From assembly GCF_019052365.1 (NCBI RefSeq), contig NZ_JAHQUY010000052.1, forward strand, positions 1-20,865: a stretch of 20,865 bases of DNA, in the 5' to 3' direction. The notes below the pieces were generated by a model. It saw only the letters and a list, made by a program, of their open reading frames with translations, was not told the DNA's origin and ran no database searches. Shown piece after piece: positions 16,037 through 20,865 of this stretch. Source of the DNA: Leyella stercorea. Its GTDB lineage: Bacteria > Bacteroidota > Bacteroidia > Bacteroidales > Bacteroidaceae. The position numbers and the translations under genes were made by a program. Position 1 is the stretch's first letter, and the number at the start of each line of letters is the position of its first letter.

Positions 16037-17569
16037 ATGTATACACTCATTGCAGCCTTAGTGGCACTCATCGTAGGTGGCATCGTAGGCTATTCTATTT
16101 TCCGTTATGTCATTAAAGGAAAATATAATGAAATGGTAGAAGCCGCCAACAAGGAGGCTGAAGTAGTGAAGGAGAAGAAACTCCTCGAAGTGAAGGAAAA
16201 GTTCCTCAACAAGAAGTCGGAGCTGGAGAAGGAGGTGCAGCAGCGCAACCAGAAGATTCAGCAGAGCGAGAACCGCCTGAAGCAGCGCGAGATTTCGCTC
16301 AACCAGCGTCAGGAGGAGCTCGGCCGCCGCAAGCAGGAGGTGGAGCAGTGCCAGCAGCGCATCGACAACGAGAAGAAGCTCCTCGCCCTCAAGCAGGAGG
16401 AACTCGACAAGATGCAGACCAAGGAGCGCGAGAAGCTCGAAGAACTCTCAGGTCTGAGCGCAGAGGAGGCTAAGAACCGCCTTGTGGAGAGCCTTAAGGA
16501 CGAGGCTCGCACCGACGCCGCTTCTTACATCAACGAGATCATGGACGAGGCGAAGCTCAACGCCAACACACAGGCTAAGAAAATCGTCATCCAGACCATA
16601 CAGCGCGTAGCTACAGAGACAGCCATCGAGAACTCTGTGTCGGTGTTCCATATCGACAATGACGAGGTGAAGGGCCGCATCATCGGTCGCGAGGGTCGCA
16701 ACATCCGCGCTCTTGAGGCTGCTACCGGCGTCGAGATTGTTGTTGACGACACGCCCGAGGCAATCGTTATCTCAGCGTTCGACCCCGTTCGCCGCGAGGT
16801 ATGCCGCCTTGCTCTCCACCAGCTCGTAGCCGACGGACGTATCCATCCGGCACGCATCGAGGAGGTAGTGGCAAAGGTGAAGAAGCAGCTCGACAACGAA
16901 ATCATCGAGACCGGTAAGCGCACAGCCATCGACCTCGGTATCCACGGCTTGCATCCCGAGCTTATCCGCATCGTCGGCAAGATGAAGTATCGTTCTTCTT
17001 ACGGTCAGAACCTCTTGCAGCACGCTCGCGAGACAGCCAACCTCTGCGCCGTAATGGCAGCCGAGCTGGGTCTGAACCCGAAGAAGGCAAAGCGCGCTGG
17101 CTTGCTTCACGACATCGGCAAGGTGCCCGACGAGGAGAGCGAGTTGCCGCACGCACTCTACGGCGCAAAGATCGCCGAGAAGTATAAGGAGAAGCCCGAT
17201 ATCTGCAACGCCATCGGTGCTCACCACGACGAGATGGAGATGAACACGCTGCTCGCTCCAATCGTTCAGGTCTGCGACGCTATCTCTGGCGCACGCCCAG
17301 GCGCACGCCGCGAGATTGTAGAGGCTTACATAAAGCGTCTCAACGATCTTGAGGCTATCGCCATGTCTTACCCCGGCGTAACAAAGACTTACGCCATCCA
17401 GGCTGGTCGCGAGCTCCGCGTAATCGTTGGCGCCGACAAGATGGACGACAAGGAGACTGAGAAGCTCTCTGGCGAGATAGCTAACAAGATTCAGACCGAG
17501 ATGACATATCCGGGACAGGTGAAGATCACCGTCATCCGCGAGACTCGTTCTGTAGCTTATGCTAAGTAA
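16037..17569 (+). CDS. rny: Ribonuclease Y
   Basis: 510 aa, membrane-anchored endoribonuclease that starts mRNA decay. Residues 1-25 are a single transmembrane anchor. About 28-190 is a long, highly charged coiled coil. The KH RNA-binding domain has [15 protein letters not shown] with its GREG loop at 217-220. The HD domain contains [12 protein letters not shown], with the metal-binding pair His358-Asp359, and a second histidine motif [11 protein letters not shown]. All expected parts are present and full length. The preceding 191 bases (15846-16036) hold no ORF and only a weak -7-like TATCTTTA at 15966-15973, so rny may be read partly from the zapA promoter. The upstream gap ends in an A-rich leader. 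Confidence 0.96.
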   Translation: MYTLIAALVALIVGGIVGYSIFRYVIKGKYNEMVEAANKEAEVVKEKKLLEVKEKFLNKKSELEKEVQQRNQKIQQSENRLKQREISLNQRQEELGRRKQEVEQCQQRIDNEKKLLALKQEELDKMQTKEREKLEELSGLSAEEAKNRLVESLKDEARTDAASYINEIMDEAKLNANTQAKKIVIQTIQRVATETAIENSVSVFHIDNDEVKGRIIGREGRNIRALEAATGVEIVVDDTPEAIVISAFDPVRREVCRLALHQLVADGRIHPARIEEVVAKVKKQLDNEIIETGKRTAIDLGIHGLHPELIRIVGKMKYRSSYGQNLLQHARETANLCAVMAAELGLNPKKAKRAGLLHDIGKVPDEESELPHALYGAKIAEKYKEKPDICNAIGAHHDEMEMNTLLAPIVQVCDAISGARPGARREIVEAYIKRLNDLEAIAMSYPGVTKTYAIQAGRELRVIVGADKMDDKETEKLSGEIANKIQTEMTYPGQVKITVIRETRSVAYAK

Positions 17570-17607
17570 CAAGTGTAAAAACTTAAAATTATCAATAGAC
17601 TAATGTG

Positions 17608-17659
17608 CAAAGCCATGGCCCAGAAGTAGGCAATACGCCCTTTTTGGGGTATGGCTTTG
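17608..17659 (+). other. Structured hairpin between rny and the YitT gene, terminator or attenuator
   Basis: CAAAGCCAT (17608-17616) pairs perfectly with ATGGCTTTG (17651-17659), followed by TTCTT. Inside, CCCA (17619-17622) can pair with TGGG (17645-17648), and GGCAATACGCC (17629-17639) can form a small hairpin, giving a multi-part fold. It lies 38 bases after the rny stop and ends 22 bases before the YitT ATG, so it could end rny transcription or act on YitT expression. No known riboswitch class is recognised. Confidence 0.55.
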
Positions 17660-17681
17660 TTCTTAAAAAAAACTACAAATT

Positions 17682-18572
17682 ATGGGAGAAGTTAAAACAA
17701 CGGCGCTGAAGCAACGCACCAAAAGTAACATGAAAGACCTCTTTTTCATCGTTCTCGGCATCCTGTCGTATTCCGTTGGATATACGGCGTTCATCCTGCC
17801 CGAGAAGGTAGTTATGGGCGGTGCGTCTGGTATTGCAGCACTTGTTTTCTATGCAACCGAAATACCTACATGGATTTCGCTTGCCGTAATCAACTGTACG
17901 TTGTTGCTCATTGCCCTTAAGGAACTCAACCTGCAGTTCATCATCCGCACCGTCACCGGTGTGGGCGTCCTGCTTTTCTTCGTCGGTATACTACAGCCGT
18001 TCTTCGAGGCATACCCGATCATCACGGCGGGCGAGGACAAGTTCATGCACGTGCTCATAGGTGGTGCGATGGGTGGTGCCGGCTTGGGTCTGGTCTTCTC
18101 GCATAATGGTTCTACCGGTGGCACCGATATCATCACCGTACTGCTCAACAAGTACTTCAACATGAGCTTCGGTCGCGCCATGCAGTTCGTCGACTGCACC
18201 ATCATCTGCTCCTCTTACCTGCTCTTCCGCAGCGTGGAGACCATCGTCTACGGTATCGCCTTCACGCTCGTAGCCACCATCGTTTGCGACTATGTCATCA
18301 ACGGTGCGCGCCAGACGGTGCAGTTCCTCATCATCTCGAAGAAGTATCAGGAGATTGCCGACGCCATCAACACCGACGTGCGCCGCGGCGTAACGCTCAT
18401 CGAGGGCAAGGGCTGGTACAGCAAGAACAATGTAGATGTGCTCATCGTCCTCACGCGCAAGTACGAGTCGCAGGAAGTATTCGCCGTAATCAAGGCGATC
18501 GACCCCGATGCCGTTGTTTCGCAGACGTTCTGCCAAGGTGTCTTCGGCGAGGGCTTCGATAAGATCAAGTAA
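17682..18572 (+). CDS. YitT family membrane protein (DUF161 plus DUF2179)
   Basis: 296 aa. The N-terminal two thirds hold about five or six transmembrane helices (starting near 19-40, FFIVLGILSYSVGYTAF), with the family's glycine-rich loops VVMGGASGIA and FSHNGSTGGTDIITVLLNKY. From about 222 onward is the soluble DUF2179 domain (RRGVTLIEGKGWYSKNNVDVL and IKAIDPDAVVSQTFCQGVFGEGF). The molecular function of the family is not established; some members are linked to transport. Start at the ATG 17682 after an A-rich leader. The following minisatellite begins on the very next base after the stop codon. Confidence 0.92.
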   Translation: MGEVKTTALKQRTKSNMKDLFFIVLGILSYSVGYTAFILPEKVVMGGASGIAALVFYATEIPTWISLAVINCTLLLIALKELNLQFIIRTVTGVGVLLFFVGILQPFFEAYPIITAGEDKFMHVLIGGAMGGAGLGLVFSHNGSTGGTDIITVLLNKYFNMSFGRAMQFVDCTIICSSYLLFRSVETIVYGIAFTLVATIVCDYVINGARQTVQFLIISKKYQEIADAINTDVRRGVTLIEGKGWYSKNNVDVLIVLTRKYESQEVFAVIKAIDPDAVVSQTFCQGVFGEGFDKIK

Positions 18573-18643
18573 TGTTGAGGTGGTGAGGTGTTGAGGTGGT
18601 GATGTGTTGAGATGTTGATGTGTTGAGATGTTGTGATGTTGAC
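18573..18643 (+). repeat. 16-bp tandem repeat (minisatellite) directly after the YitT stop
   Basis: Four consecutive 16-base units start at 18573, 18589, 18605 and 18621, with consensus TGTTGAGRTGKTGATG, followed by a partial unit TGTTGAC. Units 1 and 2 carry GGTGG where 3 and 4 carry GATGT. No ORF runs through it, and there are no spacers as in CRISPR arrays. Copy number could vary by slippage. Confidence 0.85.
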
Positions 18644-18650
18644 AATAGAT

Positions 18651-18738
18651 AGTAGCGGAGGTCTCCGGCCTCCGCAGCAGTTGACGATGCTTTCATTAGT
18701 TTTGTCGCTTGCTGCGGAGGCCGGAGACCTCCGCTACT
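18651..18738. repeat. REPIN-like double palindrome
   Basis: Two arms of 29 bases (18651-18679 and 18710-18738) are perfect reverse complements with a 30-base spacer. Each arm is itself partly palindromic: GCGGAGG, a TCTCCGG loop, then CCTCCGC. Two such short hairpins in inverted order form the layout of a REPIN, a mobilised pair of REP sequences. The second arm is followed by GTTTTTATT, so it may also end YitT transcription. No RAYT (TnpA-REP) transposase is in the window. A MITE is the alternative. Confidence 0.7.
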
Positions 18739-18814
18739 GTTTTTATTCGCACTTAGTTTTCGTATTGCATTTCCAAAAACTACCAGCCTCGCAGAAACTT
18801 TTTCGTAAAAACGC

Positions 18815-18845
18815 TTGACTTCGCTTGCGCAACATTGTACCTTTG
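18815..18845 (+). promoter_or_regulatory. Promoter of the DUF6078 gene (-33 TTG, -7 TACCTTTG)
   Basis: TTG at 18815-18817, 20 bases, then TACCTTTG at 18838-18845, matching TAnnTTTG. The ATG at 18888 follows an A-rich leader. The accessory module therefore carries a host-type promoter and does not depend on YitT transcription. Confidence 0.7.
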
Positions 18846-18887
18846 CGTCGATTTAACCAACATACATAAACATAAAAACTCGGTACA

Positions 18888-19340
18888 ATGGAAAACACAA
18901 ACATCATCAACGCTGCCATCAAGGGCGGCAACATCCCGCGCAACTGGCTCTACTGCTTCAACTCCGGCTGCCAACACCACGAGGAGTGCATCCGCTTTCG
19001 CTCCACCATAGCCCTCAGCGGTTCGCGCACATGGGGCAACGCTGTTTATCCAGCCGCGCTGCACGCCGACGGTTCGTGCGAACACTTCAAGCAGCTCCGC
19101 ATAGTGCGACAGGCGTGGGGCTTCAACCAACTTTTCAAGGACGTTAAGCTGCACGATGCGCCCACGCTACGTTCGCTCATGAAGGAGTATCTCGGCGGCA
19201 ACACCATGTACTACCGCTACCATCATGGCGAGCGTCTGCTCTCGCCCGAACAGCAGGCGTGGATAAAGCGTCTCTTCGCCAGCTACTGCTACAGCGACGT
19301 CAACTTCGACAACTCGTGCGAAGAGCTCGACTTCCTGTAG
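18888..19340 (+). CDS. DUF6078 family protein, putative zinc-binding
   Basis: 150 aa, function unknown. The sequence fits what I remember of DUF6078, a Bacteroidetes family with an N-terminal Cys cluster, a central G-x-C-x-H/F segment and a C-terminal YYR-x3-GERLLSPEQQ motif. Here Cys23, Cys28, Cys34 and Cys64 (with His66 near) could bind a metal. YYRYHHGERLLSPEQQ is at about 108-123, and the acidic C-terminus ends EELDFL. There is no signal peptide or membrane helix. It has its own promoter and is followed, after a 140-base structured gap, by a VapE-like ATPase on the same strand, so the two probably act together (inference). The stop codon is followed by a run of eight T. No enzymatic motif is seen. 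Confidence 0.7.
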   Translation: MENTNIINAAIKGGNIPRNWLYCFNSGCQHHEECIRFRSTIALSGSRTWGNAVYPAALHADGSCEHFKQLRIVRQAWGFNQLFKDVKLHDAPTLRSLMKEYLGGNTMYYRYHHGERLLSPEQQAWIKRLFASYCYSDVNFDNSCEELDFL

Positions 19341-19368
19341 TTTTTTTTACTCTTTAACCGTTATTCTC

Positions 19369-19397
19369 GCTATCCGGTACAACTGTTACCGGATAGC
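19369..19397. promoter_or_regulatory. Perfect 11-bp palindrome with 7-base loop between DUF6078 and VapE-like genes
   Basis: GCTATCCGGTA (19369-19379) and TACCGGATAGC (19387-19397) are exact complements. There is no T-run after it on the plus strand, so an operator or mRNA structure is likelier than a terminator. It starts 28 bases after the DUF6078 stop. Confidence 0.6.
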
Positions 19398-19407
19398 AAA
19401 ACTATCA

Positions 19408-19446
19408 TTACCGCTTAGATGTTATTGCATGCCCGCGCCGCGGTAA
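19408..19446. promoter_or_regulatory. Second inverted repeat (TTACCGC / GCGGTAA) before the VapE-like gene
   Basis: TTACCGC at 19408-19414 and GCGGTAA at 19440-19446 flank a GC-rich core containing GCATGC and CGCGCCGCG. Both arms share the core TACCG/CGGTA with the palindrome just upstream, so one protein might bind several sites here (inference). No -7 TAnnTTTG is visible between it and the ATG at 19481. Confidence 0.5.
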
Positions 19447-19480
19447 CGCTATAGCCACAAACAAAAACACACATAAAACC

Positions 19481-20662
19481 ATGAAAAACGAAACAACAAC
19501 CATCGACCTATGTCCCATTGACCGCATGATCAGCTTTCTCACCATGCGCTACGCCTTCCGCTACAACACCGTCTTGAACTGCACAGAGTATCGCCCCGTT
19601 GCGCTGCCTGCCGACAGTTTCACTCCGCTCGACCCGCGCATGCTCCGTCGCATCATCCTTGAGGTGCAACGCGAGGGTATCGAGGTGAGTCCAAACGACA
19701 TACGCAACTATATCGAGTCCGACTACGTGCGTCAGTTCGACCCCGTCGGCGACTATCTTGCCTCGTGCGAAGGCGCTTGGGACGGGCACGACCATATCGG
19801 CGACCTCGCCCGCACCGTGCCCACTGACGCACCGCTCTGGCACAAGTGGTTCAAGACGTGGCTGCTCGCCATGGTGAGCCAATGGCAGAACCAGCCATCG
19901 CGACTCTACGGCAACAGCGTTGCGCCGCTGCTCATCTCGCCGCAGGGCTACCACAAGAGTACGTTTTGCCGTCGCCTGCTGCCCGACGCCCTGAAGTGGG
20001 GCTACACCGACAGCCTCACCCTTTCCTATCGCCGTCAGGTGATGCTCGCCATGTCGCAGCAGCTACTCATCAACCTCGACGAGTTCAACCAGATATCGCC
20101 GCGTGTGCAGCAGGGTTTTCTGAAGAACGTTATCCAGCTGCCCTCGATAAAGGCGAAACGACCTTATGGCACGCACCTTGAGGAGCTGCCGCGCAAGGCG
20201 TCGTTCATAGCCACGAGCAACATGACCGACATCCTCTCCGATCCGTCTGGCAACCGTCGTTTCATCGGCATCGAACTCACGGCGCCCATCGACACAAGTC
20301 GTGTGCCCGACCACCGTCAACTCTTCGCGCAGGCGTTGCAGCTCCTGCGCAACGGTAGTCGCAGCTGGTTCGACAAGGCAGAGACCGAGCAGATAATGCT
20401 CTGGAACCGCCGCTACGAGATACAGGAACCCGCCGACCAATACTTCAGCCTCTGCTTCTCCGTCGCCAACGATCCGCTTGACCCTTCCGCTGAGTGGCTC
20501 TCCACCGCCGAAATCTTCGATGTCATAAAGCAGAAAGTCGGCTCCTCCCTGCTAGTCAACACTCTCATCGCCTTCGGTCGCAAGCTCGCCAACATGCCAG
20601 GTATGCGCCGCCGCAAGTGCGAAACCTGCACGCGCTATCTTGTGAAGAGGGTGGGGCAGTAG
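19481..20662 (+). CDS. Stand-alone VapE-like P-loop ATPase (virulence-associated E / DUF3874-like)
   Basis: 393 aa. The N-terminal part (about 15-115) resembles the VapE lead-in region, with FLTMRYAFRYNTVLNCTEYRP and ending AWDGHDHIGDLA. The ATPase core has an atypical Walker A, SPQGYHKST (153-161, Lys159), a Walker B LLINLDEF with Asp200-Glu201, a sensor-1 Asn247 in FIATSN, and GNRRF (258-261) as probable arginine finger. The C-terminus (about 337-391, AEWLSTAEIFDVIKQ onward) looks like a small winged-helix-type domain as in DUF3874. VapE proteins are found in phages, satellites and integrative elements and resemble replicative SF3 helicases. The primase-like BT4734/VirE N-terminal domain often fused in Bacteroidetes is missing. 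Partner: the DUF6078 gene upstream. Confidence 0.82.
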   Translation: MKNETTTIDLCPIDRMISFLTMRYAFRYNTVLNCTEYRPVALPADSFTPLDPRMLRRIILEVQREGIEVSPNDIRNYIESDYVRQFDPVGDYLASCEGAWDGHDHIGDLARTVPTDAPLWHKWFKTWLLAMVSQWQNQPSRLYGNSVAPLLISPQGYHKSTFCRRLLPDALKWGYTDSLTLSYRRQVMLAMSQQLLINLDEFNQISPRVQQGFLKNVIQLPSIKAKRPYGTHLEELPRKASFIATSNMTDILSDPSGNRRFIGIELTAPIDTSRVPDHRQLFAQALQLLRNGSRSWFDKAETEQIMLWNRRYEIQEPADQYFSLCFSVANDPLDPSAEWLSTAEIFDVIKQKVGSSLLVNTLIAFGRKLANMPGMRRRKCETCTRYLVKRVGQ

Positions 20663-20779
20663 GCTGGTAGATAGCCCGCTCAGGCTGGAAGATAGGCTGA
20701 CTGATAATCCCTCCTTAGCAATATCTTCCAGCCTTTACAATGTTGATAATGAGCGCCGTACAGCAATCCTGGAAGATAT
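20661..20779. repeat. Cluster of short GGCTGGWAGATA repeats in direct and inverted copies
   Basis: Copies are at 20662-20673 (GGCTGGTAGATA, overlapping the VapE-like stop codon), 20683-20694 (GGCTGGAAGATA), 20722-20733 (inverted, TATCTTCCAGCC) and 20769-20778 (partial, CTGGAAGATA). The second and third form a perfect 13-bp inverted repeat (20682-20694 with 20722-20734) and could fold into a hairpin. The rest of 20663-20809 holds no ORF. Confidence 0.65.
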
Positions 20780-20809
20780 GGCAGATTTTTTCACGTACTT
20801 GATTTTATA

Positions 20810-20865
20810 TTATTGCTGTCCGCTAAAACTTTTCATACAAAATAAATTAGGGCTGACACTTCTCA
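20810..20865. repeat. Right arm of the 56-bp perfect terminal inverted repeat, IS-end-like
   Basis: Exact reverse complement of bases 1-56. Read outward it starts TTATTGCTGTCCGCTAAAA, which I take as the terminus of an insertion sequence whose body lies outside the window. No target-site duplication can be checked, because only one side of each insertion is present. Confidence 0.75.

Noticed and set aside
17570..17681. Known riboswitch upstream of the YitT gene
   Set aside because: A hairpin is present, but no conserved core of any riboswitch class that I know can be recognised.
18573..18738. CRISPR array
   Set aside because: The 16-base units are directly adjacent without spacers, the following palindrome is a single pair, and no cas genes are present.
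1..20865. Whole window as a composite transposon bounded by the 56-bp inverted repeat
   Set aside because: The interior is mostly chromosomal core genes in ordinary arrangement, with no transposase, so paired IS copies or an assembly-graph edge explains the ends better.

Overview
The window reads as a chromosomal contig from a Bacteroidetes bacterium, most likely of the order Bacteroidales and close to Prevotella. The grounds are the TAnnTTTG type -7 promoter elements ahead of most transcription units, the general lack of Shine-Dalgarno sequences, and the gene families: a SusR-like membrane regulator, a TonB-dependent receptor paired with a glycosidase, RNase Y next to ZapA, a Tyr-tailed Wzc kinase, a BT0820-type HAD phosphatase, and DUF6078 next to a VapE-like ATPase. 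The genus is an inference, since no rRNA or other typing marker is present.

Layout, left to right. (1) 63-3619 is a housekeeping block: a ClC channel/antiporter and threonylcarbamoyl-AMP synthase on the minus strand, diverging from fmt on the plus strand. The two directions have near mirror-image promoters and A-rich repeat leaders. (2) 3644-10047 is a candidate alpha-galactoside locus: a minus-strand SusR-like sensor/regulator diverges from a TonB receptor and a secreted GH36 glycosidase, ended by a strong hairpin at 10089-10134. (3) 10202-14175 is a minus-strand surface-polysaccharide operon: RmlA, a Wzc-type tyrosine autokinase with a Tyr/Gly-rich tail, and a small HAD phosphatase. (4) 14430-17569 is a plus-strand core block: an unrecognised 210-aa protein, a small coiled-coil protein, ZapA and RNase Y. 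(5) 17682-18572 is a YitT-family membrane protein. (6) 18573-20865 is the accessory end: a 16-bp minisatellite, a REPIN-like double palindrome, a DUF6078 protein, an intergenic region of nested inverted repeats, a stand-alone VapE-like ATPase, and a cluster of short repeats.

The two ends of the window are a perfect 56-bp inverted repeat (1-56 and 20810-20865). Because core genes lie between them, the window is probably not one transposon. It more likely stops where two copies of the same insertion-sequence end break the assembly.

The best candidate for something little described is the DUF6078 plus VapE-like pair with its structured intergenic region, between a REPIN-like element and an IS-like end. 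No RNA gene, CRISPR array or complete insertion sequence was found.
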